Shown here: positions 36,561 to 48,829 of the stretch, piece after piece
How the letters are laid out: each line of letters begins with the position of its first letter
Numbering within the stretch: position 1 is the first letter of the stretch
Assembly (NCBI GenBank): GCA_026874595.1
Contig: CM049321.1
Span: 7,622,979 to 7,686,978 of the forward strand
Source of the DNA: Sipunculus nudus
Taxonomy: Eukaryota; Annelida; Sipuncula; Golfingiida; Sipunculidae
Reading direction: 5' to 3'
DNA: 64,000 bases
Notes under the pieces: generated by a model
Seen by the model: only the letters and a program-made list of their open reading frames with translations
What the model was told of the DNA's origin: nothing
Database searches by the model: none
Position numbers and translations under genes: made by a program

Positions 36561-37872
36561 TATAATATATAATAATATAATAATAAAATATAAAATAATT
36601 TGCATTCCCTGCTGAAACTCGACTTTTCCATTAAAACGGACCCAGCTATAACGAGACTTCACTGTGGATAAACAGAAGCAGGGTAAGCCAACAGCAGCGC
36701 GAATAATTCATTATGGGAATACCTGACTTTGATGGAAACAGTAGACTTTTGTCGATTTCTACGTGATTGTTTTTGTTATAAACAGGCCAGAATCTAATTT
36801 AATACAAACAAAGAAGGAACCTGTAGACTTATAGTCAGGTGGTATAAACATTTACTATTTGAGCAGAGCTTCATCGGTCATGATATTAATGATGTAAGTT
36901 AAAGATTGCATCGCCTGTATGCTGGTGGTAGTGTTCAGTTATTCGTTACCAAGTGGTCGTTGATGCTACTGCACTGCTTGCTCGTCTTATTCCTCTCAAG
37001 AATCTCAAGTTCAGTTCTGGGGGCAGAAGCTGCGCTGGATCATGTCTCTTGAATCCTTTGCGCTTGGATACGCTAGGCTTAGTGTGTCACCTAAAAATTA
37101 TAGCTTAGGCTTTCTCATCTCTGCCATCTCAAACTTTTTCCTCAGAGTAGGCCACACAAAAAAAGCTCTCAACGATCCTCTCTCACATTGACTCGGTCTC
37201 GACAGTGTCAACAGTACAGCTCGGGCGCCGTCTTCTCCTTTTTTAGCTTAACTTCATTGCTCAATATCCGTACATTTCCCACTATGAAGATGATCCCACG
37301 CGCTGTGTTTATATTGATGCCTGTGATCGCACCCGGTCCATTTGTTTTAACACTCGTGTACAGGAATAAGCCAACAGATCTAAGGCAGGTACCAATTTAT
37401 TTCATAGAGAAGGAGCTATTTTCACGTTAATTCAACATGCTTTATAAGTGATAAGGTCCCTTTAAAAAGTAAATCTTAAATCGTCCGTCCGTTGACATGT
37501 ACTTATAATCTCGCCATCCTTAAATGTATAGGTTAAAACTTAAAGCAACAGTATCCAAATTTTGAAGTTAGAAAACAAACCTTAATCTGTGAGAGGGTTT
37601 TGACGATTTATTCCAATTTTCTTTTTATAAGATTGTTGTGGTTACAGTTGATGTAAAATTCATATTGATTTTACAAATGTTAACGATCCGAACTGTTCTA
37701 TTTGAATACACATTATATTAATAATTACTTTACATATGTATTATATATAATTTCTTTGCACATATATGTACATATGTATATATATATATACATATGTTTG
37801 TGTATGTATGTGAGTGTGTGTAGGAAGTAAGAGACACCGAAAGAGAAGCTGAAGTGATGAAACAGGCATATA

Positions 37873-38052
37873 CAGTAAAACCTCGTTGTGTCGAACTCTC
37901 TTAAGTCGAATACCCCGCTTATGTCGAAGTTATAGACCCGATATTCCCGACAATTCTAGTTAAATTATAACCAAATAAAACCCTCTTGTCTCAAATCTCG
38001 GATGTGTCGAAGTTTTTTAGGGTGCCTTCGACCTCGACACAACGAGGTTTCA

Positions 38053-38055
<3 letters not shown>
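37873..38055. mobile_element. Palindromic MITE, Tigger/pogo-like, well preserved
   Basis: It begins CAGTAAAACCTCGTTGTGTC after TA and ends 'gacacaacgaggtttcactg' before TA, giving near-perfect inverted ends of about 28 bases. The interior is rich in 'tgtcgaagtt'. Length is 183 bases with an intact TA duplication. It abuts (TA)n then (GA)n tracts (38056-38166). Confidence 0.8.
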
Positions 38056-38104
<49 letters not shown>

Positions 38105-38107
38105 GTT

Positions 38108-38166
<59 letters not shown>
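38056..38166. repeat. (TA)n followed by (GA)n microsatellite
   Basis: A TA tract runs from the MITE right edge to about 38100, then GA repeats from about 38110 to 38166. Confidence 0.85.
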
Positions 38167-38369
38167 TGAGAGAGAAATATCATGGATAGGAGAGAGAAAC
38201 CAAATTTGAAAGAGGGGGGGTTAAATGAGATACGCGAGATAATTTGCTGACACTTTCCCACCCATCAAGGCTTTAGGAAAATGTAAATATAAATATCACG
38301 GACCAGGATGCGAACTCGTTTACAGTGACAAAGAACACCCCCACATTAACAAACTGAGACAGTGTGCAC

Positions 38370-38521
38370 AGTGAACCAAGCAAAATGATGGTCATACTTG
38401 GCTGATACCTTTATATGACAAAAAGCGTTGCAACGGAGCTTGAATTCACATCTCTAGCTGCCTTCCTTATGACACGACTGATACATCCTTGACCCAAATG
38501 AGAGGCAGAGGGTTTATAAAG
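38370..38521 (+). promoter_or_regulatory. Conserved upstream block (promoter/5' UTR) of paralogue C
   Basis: Same blocks as 29802-29962. TATA-like strings are 'tttatatgac' near 38411 and 'gtttataaag' just before the ATG; the first is better placed for a promoter. Confidence 0.55.
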
Positions 38522-40512
38522 ATGGACGTTTCACGCACTCGTACGAGGAACGTCTGGATGTCAGTATTTTTATTCATTCAGTCCTTTTCATCGGTTCCTG
38601 GGCAGGATGCTCGACCAAGAATTGTCGAAGGCAAGTATATTCAGGAATAGTGGTCAGGATAAAATTATATCTGTATCAACTTATAATTTTAATATCTGCC
38701 CCTGTATACATTCACTGTTAAGTATATTAAATTTCACCCATTTATCTAGCCGAATTTAATCGGACTCAGTATATATGGCAGTGCCAAATTGAATCGGTCT
38801 AGGGCATTGGGTTCAATAGGTGAGAGTGCCTAATAATATTGAGTCTTAATGAATCGGGCATCATTTAGCTGGATGGTGCATACGGTTAGTTAATTTTGTA
38901 CTACGGAAAAAAAACAGCAACAAACTGGCTTTTATATGGACTCAAAGCCTGGAGGTCGTGAGTTCAAATCTCAGTAGTGGAGCTGTGAGGTTTGTCACGG
39001 CTGGCTTCTGCCAAGGGTAAACGCTCTGCAGGCTTAATTGGAAGGCTATGTCCCAAAGCCGTGTATCACTCACAAATGTTTGCGCCTTGGTTTCCTCCGT
39101 GTTATGGCCTAGCAATGAGAGTGAATACACAGCAAGTACCTGCAGGTGCGGTATACACTGGGCCTGGATAACACTGAATTATAAAAAAAAACATGATAGG
39201 AAGCGAGTGCTACCCCCCTCTCACGTAGTCTAAGACCGAAATGGAACTCTGCAGATGTACACACTAAGATTAAGAACTTGATAAGAGAGGATAAAAATGG
39301 AGGCGGTAACCTACACCATTTTTTTTTCAAAAATAACAATAATAAATCAACAGTACCACAAACATGTAAGGGTGCCTTTCCCTACATGCGGGCCCCTACG
39401 CGGGACCCTCATGCCGATCGAGCAGTGTTGGATTTTTGCGGGGCCCGCATGCGGATGCCACCTGCGGTATATAAATTGCAGGTATTTGCCGTTGTCTTTG
39501 GATATGATAAAAGAGCTGGCAGTGCTTTAAGGCTGAATAAAAGAACATACGAAAAGTTTTCATCGAGATACGGCCCTAAAGCCAAATCTGCTTACGTGTG
39601 GCAGGAATTAGACTCCATCAAAGCCTGGTTGGTGAGATACCCTTCTCAAGCCTTGCCCTGCAAGTATAATGTTACATCTAATTATTGGATAAAAATATTA
39701 CAGTAAATTTTAAGAAATTATGATTATTAGTGCATGCGTTTACCACAATAAATAGGTCATCCGCCTGCCATTGGACCCATACATGTGGAAAGTGTCTCTC
39801 CGAATGCGGGGACCCCCGCGGGTCCCGCACGGACAAATACACGCATGTGTCGAAAGGCAGCCTAAGACTTTTATAGCTGCCATTACCTCCAGTAGCATAT
39901 TACCCGTTCTAGCGTCTAGCGAAAAAAAAAGATCTGTGTCTTAGGATTCATGGGGAAACATAGGATATTATCCCCCCCCCCCCCCCCACCCTCCTTTACA
40001 CATTTATCACTGTTCCCGACTAACGACAATACAAGGAGCTGCATGAATGAAGTCGAGTGATATATAATCAAGTTATAATCAAGAGTTTAACCTCTGTGGT
40101 GGTACTATAGTTTGACCTGGTTCCGACGGTACCCACATTTAGGAGGTTTAAATATAATTACAATGAAGACTTTTACGCATTGTTATAATCTGAGATTAAT
40201 CTTATTTGGAATTTTCATTCTTAATGTTTTACCTTGACAAACTTCAAAAGATAAAGTTTGGTTGTTTATAATTGTCTTCTTAGCTCTAACCATGGTTTTT
40301 ACCATGAATCATCCAATGATTTTAATTTTTACGATAATTACAGTTCTTTTAATTTTATTTAATACTACTCTTGTTACTGTTAGTGTTATCATTGTAGTAA
40401 AATATTAAGGAGATCAAAAATGAAAATAATAATATACTGTGATGTATAATTACTATTATGGTTTTTGTTAATGTTATTATTATTATTAGTGTTATTATTA
40501 TTATTACTATTA

Positions 40513-40543
<31 letters not shown>

Positions 40544-43500
40544 TTTATTTCTCTCATAATTATATTTGTATTTTTAATTCTATTTTAAATGAAGTAATTA
40601 ATAACCACTGCTATTATAACTCAACAGGTCAGGATGCCCCACGCGGCTTGTTCACGTGGTCAGCACAGATCCATAACTACCTCAAATATAACTGTGGGGG
40701 CGCTCTCGTCAGTCCCAACCACGTGATCACAGCCAAACACTGCGTGGCCACAAGCCTGCTTCGGAAAGGACTAAAGTAGGTATCAGAATTTTCTTAAAAG
40801 TCAAGTTTTTACGCTGAGAGAATTCATTCCTGCGACACAATATGAGCCGCACAATGCACCGCGGCTTCTAAAAGCACAGATGGCTTTGGTATCAAATAGG
40901 GAAAAGGCTATATTGTTTGTTCAAATATGTTAGATAAGATTTTTTTCAATCAGACTACATAACAAGAGCACCGCAAGCGTGCTTAATACGCCCGTCGTGT
41001 ATCTGGGGACCTCTGACCTCATTAAATATGCAGGCGAGAAACTCTATTAGTTAATATGTATAATGAGTTTCATGAAAATCCATAGGAATTTTGGTACTTC
41101 ACCAAGGTACCTTCGAAGTGCGGTGACCTCTGACCTCATTAAATATGCATTAATTTTGCTGAAAATCATCGAAATAAGGCGAGATATTTTATTAATTTAA
41201 CATTTTGATGATTTAAATTTATTAAAATCCTTCATATTATTCATAAGATTTCGCGGCGACACCACAAAGTAGCCTAGTGACCCGTGATCATATTATATAT
41301 GCGTAGATGTTGCCCACATTTGAACTGGGGCGAGATAATATTATGTTAAGTAGATATGGCGAGTTTGGTGAAAATCAATCAAAGCCCCGGTAAGTTATCG
41401 CGGCGACACTATACGGTAACGGACGGATGTTATACCATAATACTACTGTCATATGACGGGCTTGTAAAAATGGGTGCTTTTGTTGTAAGGACCTCTCGGA
41501 ATAAGTTATATTTTGCAAGCATGCTCATGTGAAATGTAAACAGAAAAAGTCTCATTGAAATGTAACCAATTTTGATTTTAAGTTTGACAGTTGAGGTTAG
41601 TAGCCCCGGCCGTTCCACCATGCCTATTAGGAAGATATTCTTTTTGAGTAGAAACGACCTCTGCTGGAAGGGTGCCAACTCTTCTCCCGGCCTATTATAT
41701 CATGGTATCTTAACAAGCTTTTAACAAGCTGATAGAATGGCGGCCAACACTTCCTCGTAACGAAAGTAAAAGGTATACAGCAGCAACACGGTTGTTACAG
41801 GTGCCCCTTTTATTGTGTGCAGCGGTCTTAAAGATAATTGTTTTATTTTGCACGCGGATGTTCCATGTGTTGTTGGCATTTTGTTCGTGTGCCACGCGTA
41901 GCTCGTGTTGTAGCGGCCTCGCCTGGCTCGGTTTAATCCGCATTGTTTGAACCCTAGATACACAGCGTTTTTTTTTGTTCTAGTATATTCTTTGAACGTG
42001 TGTTCAGTGTTAGATTCTTTAGGTTGTTCGTGTAATGGAAGGTTCTCGGCTGGAGGTGAGAAGTTATAAATAGGGGGTTGTGTTTTAGAGCCGAGAGACA
42101 GGGGAGAGATTATTCCAGCGGTCACAGAAGCGTGTATGTCAGTTTGTGGTACCTATTCTGATAAGTGCGGCAGTTATAGATTTTCTTCAGATTTTCTTTT
42201 GGATTTGTGACGAATCTTATTTGGTCTTTAGTTTACTTTCGGGATTGTTACAAGAGCTTTGCATTGATCTGTTATTCTCCGAGAGAATTTGTGTGAACTG
42301 TTCGTGCAGCTTATACATTTTAAAGGACTTATCCCCGTGTCAGTGGTGGTATCCAGGTACTGTGCACTTTGTTTATTTTACTATGTGATTGTATTGATTT
42401 GCTGTTTTACTGTTGTTATACTGTGTAATTGTATTAATTTAGTGTATTGTAATGTTAGGGTTGTTTTAAGAATAAATTATGGTTATTTTTTAACAAAAAA
42501 AAACACTGACTTCTTTATTCATTCCCCTAGATATTTCACGCTGCCTAGTGTTACAGAATCTGATTTTTTTTCTCCATTTCAAAATTTGTGTTCATCACGC
42601 ATACGTGATCTGTTGATATTAAGTTCCGTAACACGGTTTACAAGCTTTTACAAGGATGGTCAGATTCTCGGTCATGTATGGCTTTGCAAGACCGTTTATC
42701 TAAAAATAGCAACAACTGATGCTTACGAAGAGCGAGCATACGAGAGTCACTTGATTGGTGTATTTACCTTCTTAAAAAATTATAATGAAACAACGAATGA
42801 CCTTCAAAGATAATAAGGAAATTAGTAATCCATCGAATGACCTTCAGAGACAAAAGAACTTTATCAATAATGTGATAAATTATACTAGAAAACAACGTCA
42901 GGAAATTGATGACACGTATATAAACTTTTTTTAATATTATGACAGCTGATCTCCTTGTAGTGAGGTATTGATTACGATAAAATCGCTATTGCATCTCAGC
43001 GCCATCTTGTGTTCATTTAGTGAGAGACATTCGAGTAAGGCATGCATTAAAACTGGATAATTTCTTTGTATATACTTATACATTTTAATGGATTGCCAAC
43101 GTGAATACATAACGTTTCACTACATATGATTTAAGATTTATATGATTTAAGCTTACATTTAATTGAAAAGATTGATATTTTAATATTCTAAATCGTTCAA
43201 CGTTTGAATACTAGATGGGGCTTGGAAGCAAAAATGGTAGCTACCGTCAATGATAATCAACTCGTTCAAAAGTATACCAATTCACCACATTTTTTCTTGC
43301 AGAGTTGTTCTTGGCGACTACCAGCGATCAGTCGCGGAGGGCACCGAACAGGAGAGAGACGTTACAAACATCAAGATGCATAGACGTATGGACCTGGCCA
43401 TACTCACATTGAATGAGTCTGCAGTTTTGAATGAAAACGTGACTATCATTAAAATGGAACACGTAAGCCTTCCGGCGGGCACGGATGTCATTGCTTCCGG

Positions 43501-46486
43501 TTGGGGATTAACGGTGGGTGACAACAAGACATCTGAAGCAGACATACTCCAGTTTGTCGAGACAAAGACTGTCAGTTTCTCTGAATGCCAACGAGAGTTT
43601 CCTTATATTCCGTACGGCGTCGCATGTATTGGGGTCAAAGGTCCCACCTACAGCAATGTCTGTCATGGCGACTCAGGAGGGCCCATTGTGTACTCGGCAG
43701 GTAACGGCCGCGGCTACATGTTAGCTGGCACAGTGGTTGGGGGACATCGTGACTGCCCGGAAAACCAACATTACGCGCTCATTAACAGAGTTCACAAGTT
43801 TATAAGCTGGGTTTATGACACAGCAGGTTGTGATATCCCTGGTAAGTTTTTATCGATTTTAATTAGTAGAAAACTATACTAAACTGCCCGCATGTGTGTG
43901 TGCTTTAAAAACACGTGTAGCGACGGGATAAGGATTTAAAGGTTTTGACTTTAACCGCGTATTGATGATTTTTTTTTAATTATCGAAGTTCTGAGGTCAA
44001 GTGATATTCAAATATAATACCGCCAAGCTTGTACAAGGCTCATTACGTACATTGTTTCTTCTTATAATTATTTTTAATCATTGTAGTCATAGAACACATA
44101 TATACCTCAACATGCGTCCTCACCAGACGGCGCGTGCTATACAGTGGACTGTGTTTCACGGCCGTCCAGGTCCATGATTGGATCAAAGTGTTCTCCGCTC
44201 GCTAAAACAACGCGGTCCTTAATATCAGTAAATGGATCTGGCCCGCGGCCAGGATAAAGACATTTTCCTGTCTCACAATGGTAAAAGTTATGAACATATT
44301 ATATGGGGATCCAAATGACGCCCCAAAATCTTAAGCATAATAGCTTCGGCGTTAACATACATTAGTTAAGTCAACAGACAAACCTGCCTAAGAAATACAG
44401 ACGATCAAAACATTTCCTCCTAGTGGATCTATAACTAGGGCCATTTTGACCTTTTCTGACATAAGAGAGTCGATCTAAACCCAACTCTAAATAGATGAGG
44501 ATGCAAACATTTTCGTCATCTTTTTAACCGCCCTCACGTAAATTTAGCCAGTCAAATGGTAAGACATGTTTGTGCGTTTTTTAACAACTCTATCATTTGC
44601 GAAAAAATCGGTTCTTATCAGCATTTTAGGAAGTTCTCATTGCATATTTGTTGAATTTCCGACCGTATGAATACAAGAATTACGCGCACTGGTTACTGGA
44701 CGAGAGCCAACTTGATCACAACATAGGAAATGACTTGTTACCATAGAGATAGATTTCCATTTTGTTTTTATGAGTTCACATGTGTTTCTTTGAGTAATTT
44801 CATCACTCTAATGTTAAGATTAACGGTTGTTTGCCATTTTATCGACTTTATGGTATGGATGGCCGTAGCAGTGCATTATCCCGTATGACTTGTGTCAAGT
44901 AAACTTACCAGTCCTATATATTTATATGCCTACTGACACGTGTATTCATGTTAAATGTATAATAAATGGAAGGTGGCGGTACATTAGTGGCCTTTTACGA
45001 GAGAAACACCAATTACTTTAAGAAGCTGTGTACCGGTAATTGGTGGGATATTCAGCGACCTTCTGGCAAATGTTTTACGCTGGACTGGTAGCATAATTTT
45101 GACTAGAGACCCACCCTTCCACCAGAGGTCCTTCTGTTCAAAACGAAACTTCTCGTTAGCACCGTGGGACGGCAGGAACTACTAGTGTCAACTGTCAAAC
45201 TTTAAAATCAAAAGTTGTTACATTTCTAGGAAACACCTTTACTACTTATTATGGAGTCCTTACCTAAAAACACACATGTTTATGTAATTTGCCGTGAATT
45301 ACTCTTTATCAAGCGTGCTTTAACGGACTACAATACCCTATTCACAACATTTATACCTATGCCTCTGGTGCATATAGCAGCAGCGGTGCATTTCATTGTG
45401 TCAGATTGTGATATTGAGAGTTCACGATTATTTACATTAACTATTTGTTCAATCACTGTAAAATAAATAAGTTCATATATATTATACCATTATCAGGTCA
45501 AAACCTGGTATCTTGGAGTAATATCGTGCATATAAATCAGTTTTTTTAATAAGTCATCCTGGAGAAAAACGCGGGCAGATGAAAAAAAAAAAACTTGGAT
45601 CGATGATGCACTCAAAAGGCCTATATAAGCTTAACTACAAAAATATATTAATACAAAAAAAACACCTCAACCCATGTGAACTTCCCTTCCATATCAGGAG
45701 GCTTTAAATTGTAATCGATAGCTACGTCCTGACCGAGGATTTCATAACAACAGCGACATCTATTGGCGACAATCGACAGTAAGTGTTCGGGTCTAGTTAT
45801 ATCGACTAAGTATGATTGTACTAATTATATCTCGAAACCTGTCCTCTTATATAGAACAAGCCTGCTGTTGATTCATTCAAGCCAAACACAGAAGAAGGCC
45901 CTAACATGCGGTGCGCATGCACGTGAAAAAGGACTTTACAAAGGATATTTCACAGGGTTTATATGGAGAGGCCAGATTTTTAAGCTGTCCCCTATTAATT
46001 CCGCTCCTGTATTAAGTCAGTCATTACTTCTTGTTTTACAGGATCTTGGTCACAATGGTACAACGAACAACATCCGACTAAAAAGAGAATGGACGACTTC
46101 GAGAGGTGGATATCTATTACGCCTGTACGTACACGATATTATATATATATATATGTGTGTATATATATCCATATATCTTTATATATATATATAAAGATAA
46201 ACGAATTCTTTTTAAAAACATGTCAAAGTTATGCTTATTTCTTCATATTTTCTTGATTATGTTTATAATTATGATATAATTATTAATTATTAAAATTATC
46301 AATTTATAATTGATATATAAATAATTATCTGATTATATTGAAGGTTATTTCTAAAACAAGATTTTTCTCAGTTTATATTGATTTATAATTTTTTTTATTT
46401 CGAATAACTATGGTAGTGTTATATTTTACCTTTTAAGATAAGAGCACAAGTATACGTTTAAGTGTAAATAATTATAATAATTATAA

Positions 46487-46547
<61 letters not shown>

Positions 46548-46769
46548 TAGAGGCCCTGCGGTGGACAAAAACCTCTGTGTGCGGAGTGCATGCCAGTGCG
46601 CACAGGGGCCTGTAGTAAACCTTCCAAACACTGTGCTAAAACACAGAAGTACAAATGTAACTGGGCCGGACTCCAGTGTTATGGAAAGAATCAAAGCATC
46701 CGAAAGAACAGCGAGACCGAGAGGTGTCCGTGTTGTGACTACAAAGTTAGGTTTAAATGTCCACTTTAG
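38522..46769 (+). CDS. Paralogue C: secreted serine protease with C-terminal mucin WxxW/CysD-like domain (5 exons, 365 aa)
   Basis: Exons are 38522-38630, 40628-40775, 43303-43841, 46042-46124 and 46551-46769; lengths of exons 2-5 equal those of paralogue B exactly and phases are 1-2-1-0. The first intron uses a GC donor (GAAG|GCAAGT). The signal is SVFLFIQSFSS; the propeptide ends DARPR before IVEG (Ile34). The triad is His74, Asp116 and Ser210 (CHGDSGGP). Position 189 is Asn and 226 Ala; the normally fixed Ser214 is Val (TVVGGH). The C-terminal domain has WSQWYNE, LCAEC, YKCNWAGLQC and CPCCDYKVRFKCP, an intact WxxW/CysD pattern. This is the closest relative of B, including its promoter. Introns 1 and 3 are swollen by a SINE, a MITE and a possible LTR. 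Extracellular protease-matrix or mucus role inferred from the domains. Confidence 0.92.
38940..39235 (+). repeat. tRNA-derived SINE, family 2, plus strand (intron 1 of C)
   Basis: The head has 'ggaggtcgtgagttcaaatc' (B-box-like), then 'tcactcacaaatgtttgcg', 'gggcctggataacactgaat' and 'tgataggaagcgagtgctac'. The reverse complement of 52275-52615 has the same head-to-tail order. Confidence 0.65.
39370..39862. mobile_element. PIF/Harbinger-like MITE (intron 1 of C)
   Basis: Inverted ends GGGTGCCTTTC and GAAAGGCAGCC are flanked by TAA on both sides (39367-39369, 39863-39865). A TWA duplication with G-rich ends is typical of PIF/Harbinger. Inner arms share the GC-rich 'catgcgggcccctacgcgg' type sequence in inverted form. 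The interior frame ending YNVTSNYWIKILQ may be a transposon remnant. The 142-codon frame at 39278-39706 crosses the left edge and is not a host gene. Confidence 0.65.
40450..40550. repeat. (ATT)n microsatellite near the exon 2 acceptor of C
   Basis: The TTA/ATT tract is followed by (ATTT)n, about 75 bases before the acceptor at 40627. Confidence 0.8.
40960..41450. repeat. Dispersed module repeat (intron 2 of C)
   Basis: Two related modules contain 'gtgacctctgacctcatt', 'aaatatgcat' and 'gtttggtgaaaatcaatc', ending 'cggcgacactatacggtaac' and 'gtcatatgacgggct'. This wording recurs in many molluscan repeats as I know them. No coding frame. Confidence 0.4.
41481..42555 (+). mobile_element. Possible solo LTR (intron 2 of C)
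   Basis: Candidate ends are TGTAAGG near 41484 and GTTACA at 42550-42555. Inside are a TATA-like 'ttataaataggggg' at 42064 and AATAAA near 42470, in the order expected for an LTR. No target duplication, primer-binding site or gag/pol frame is seen, so this is tentative. Confidence 0.25.
46468..46549. repeat. (ATT)n microsatellite abutting the exon 5 acceptor of C
   Basis: ATT repeats run directly into TTTAG at 46546-46550, replacing a conventional pyrimidine tract. The poly-Asn minus-strand frame here is an artefact of the repeat. Confidence 0.85.
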
Positions 46770-47974
46770 TCAACGTGACGTCACAGTGGACTTGAAGTCA
46801 CAGTAGATGTACGTGCCAGGACGAATGAAGACTACTTTGTGCAGTGATTATTGGATAATTACTTATAAATATTTTACGTTAAAATAACTCCGCCAGGCTG
46901 CGACACTTCGTGGTTTTCCTTTAGTTAATTGGTGGGTTTGTCTTTTAGTAACTTCATTCAAAATGGTTTGCATAAAATGTGATACTCTAGGAAAAACCCG
47001 TTGGGGGTTGTTTGGGTCGCCTAAAATCGTGACGTGTAGAATGCACGAAAGTTTGATTTTTGTACAGTTCTAGTTGTTCTTAAAATCAGTACGCTTTATT
47101 GAGACATTAGTAAATTTAATACATGTCGAGAAGGAACTGAAACAGTGCTAAAGCTTTTTATATTTTTTTTTCAAATACAATATCTACACGTTTCCGAACT
47201 GGCTGAAAAAAAAGGGTTCAAACATTTGCTATCACTAACGGATTATTTTCAGTCCCGAGGATCAGAGACCTTGGTTTCGAGTAAAGTCGTATCGATAAAG
47301 TATCAGTGGACCAGTTGAGCAAGTGGAACGAGTCATATCGAAGGCTAATTTTAGCGAATAGTGGTCAATGGTTGTCTCGCATTGAATATCCGGGATGGCG
47401 TGCAGGATTGATGGATTATATCATTAGGTTAACCGATGTATGCTTTAATTAAAACATATAGGAAAAGGTTTTGGTTTCATAATTTTATACAATTAAACAG
47501 GATATAAAGTGACGATACATAATTAAGCAGGACAAACTGTTTCTCACGATACAATCTTTATTACAATATACGTCGCTCACGATACCTAACCGGATAAGCT
47601 ATATTCTAGATGCCAAGACAATGCTTTTCATCGAAACTTTGCAAAACTTCAAATATTTGTTTTCAAAGGATAAAAAAAATCATTTTCGTTAAACTTGCTT
47701 TGAACTTATAATATATATTTTATACGGTGACTATTATAAATAGTGATCGGCGACTGAGTGAATGAGAGAGTGAGTGTATGACCTGATGCATGGACAAGGG
47801 AAGAGACAGAGGTTAAGCGAGAGGAAGATTAAATAATGAATAAAACATGCACTACAATTTGAGTGCTTGAATATAGGATTAAAACTTATATAAGATTAGA
47901 AATCTGCAGTTAAAACCTTTGCTATGAGAGCATTCACTTATTCGGTTCATATTGTCACGTTCATTCGTGCATTA

Positions 47975-48150
47975 AGTGACCGTACATCTTGAATATTCCC
48001 TTTTGATGTTCCTAAATCTGGACCATGTGTCGGATCCACACCAAAATCTGATCGATTCTTCATTGGCCCATTGGAAAATTTCATGAGATTCCCTTAATGA
48101 TTGCGTGAGTTGAGATGTGACTAAGCACACACACACATAAACACACACAC
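47975..48150 (-). repeat. Dispersed GT-headed repeat, family 3, copy 4 (minus strand)
   Basis: The reverse complement gives a GT run, 'ctcacgcaatcattaaggga', 'gaagaatcgatcagatttt', 'tggtgtggatccgacaca' and 'gggaatattcaag'. Confidence 0.55.
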
Positions 48151-48478
48151 ACGAATGGGAATGAATCCATAAACGCATTGTCGTCGTCGTTGCCGTTGCC
48201 GCTGACGTTGACAGTTTTCGGATAACCGTATGAATGTGTACATGTACTATGCATAGCATAGGTGAATGTTTACCGGGTTTGAAACCAATATATACCAATC
48301 GACAATAACATTTGCAAAATGTCGTTAATATCATATTTGTTATTTTTTTATTCAGAATACAGTTCATAAATAACACATGTAAAAGGATAGAAAGAACTCA
48401 ATTGAGTTCCCTACGGTATAAATAACCGAATTTCTCCTGAACTTAATTCCTCTTGTTCCTGTATTGCCAGACCTTTAG

Positions 48479-48829
48479 TTAATATATTTTTCTGTAACGT
48501 TGCGGTGGTATGGAGTCAAATTTGTTAGCGTGTAAATATGAATAGGAATTATTTTTCTGCATGGTTAAATCCAAACCCTGACCCTGTACAATAGGGTCGT
48601 GGTCACGGCAACCAAACCCGAGCGATACGGTATGTAAACTTTCCGGTTCAACGAAGAAACTAAAGACACCCGTCCTGAACGCGGATACCCAAGAGACTTT
48701 GCTGACCTCCCGTTGTAAAGATCTGGAGCTACCTCCTACCAGGTTATCCCCCCACTTATAACCGCCGGTAATAGAATGGGTCTTACCCTGGTCAATATTG
48801 CCCTGAAGGTAGCTTGAGTTTATTTTCAT
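48479..48829 (-). CDS. Unrecognised 116-codon open frame
   Basis: The frame reads from ATG to stop on the minus strand with mixed, non-repetitive composition (for example KTHSITGGYKWGDNLVGG, SFFVEPESLHTVSLGFG). I do not recognise a family, see no signal peptide, and no splice sites stand out. It lies between two repeats and may be part of an unidentified element. Low confidence that it is a gene. Confidence 0.15.
   Translation of the reverse strand: MKINSSYLQGNIDQGKTHSITGGYKWGDNLVGGSSRSLQREVSKVSWVSAFRTGVFSFFVEPESLHTVSLGFGCRDHDPIVQGQGLDLTMQKNNSYSYLHANKFDSIPPQRYRKIY

Larger units (their letters stand above)
35291..38369. other. Intergenic region between paralogues B and C
   Basis: This holds a poly-G tract near 35680, a 'taggacacact' repeat with a nested MITE (36170-36560), a second palindromic MITE (37873-38055) and simple repeats. 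The stretch 36560-37870 shows no recognisable coding match. Confidence 0.45.

Noticed and set aside
39278-39706. 142-codon open frame as a host gene
   Set aside because: It crosses the left terminus of the PIF/Harbinger-like MITE and includes a T-run-derived segment.
42289-42813. 174-codon open frame
   Set aside because: It is Cys/Phe/Val-rich with no domain I know, overlaps the candidate LTR edge, and sits inside intron 2 of paralogue C.
46458-46694. Poly-Asn minus-strand frame
   Set aside because: It is the reverse translation of the (ATT)n array and overlaps exon 5 of paralogue C on the other strand.
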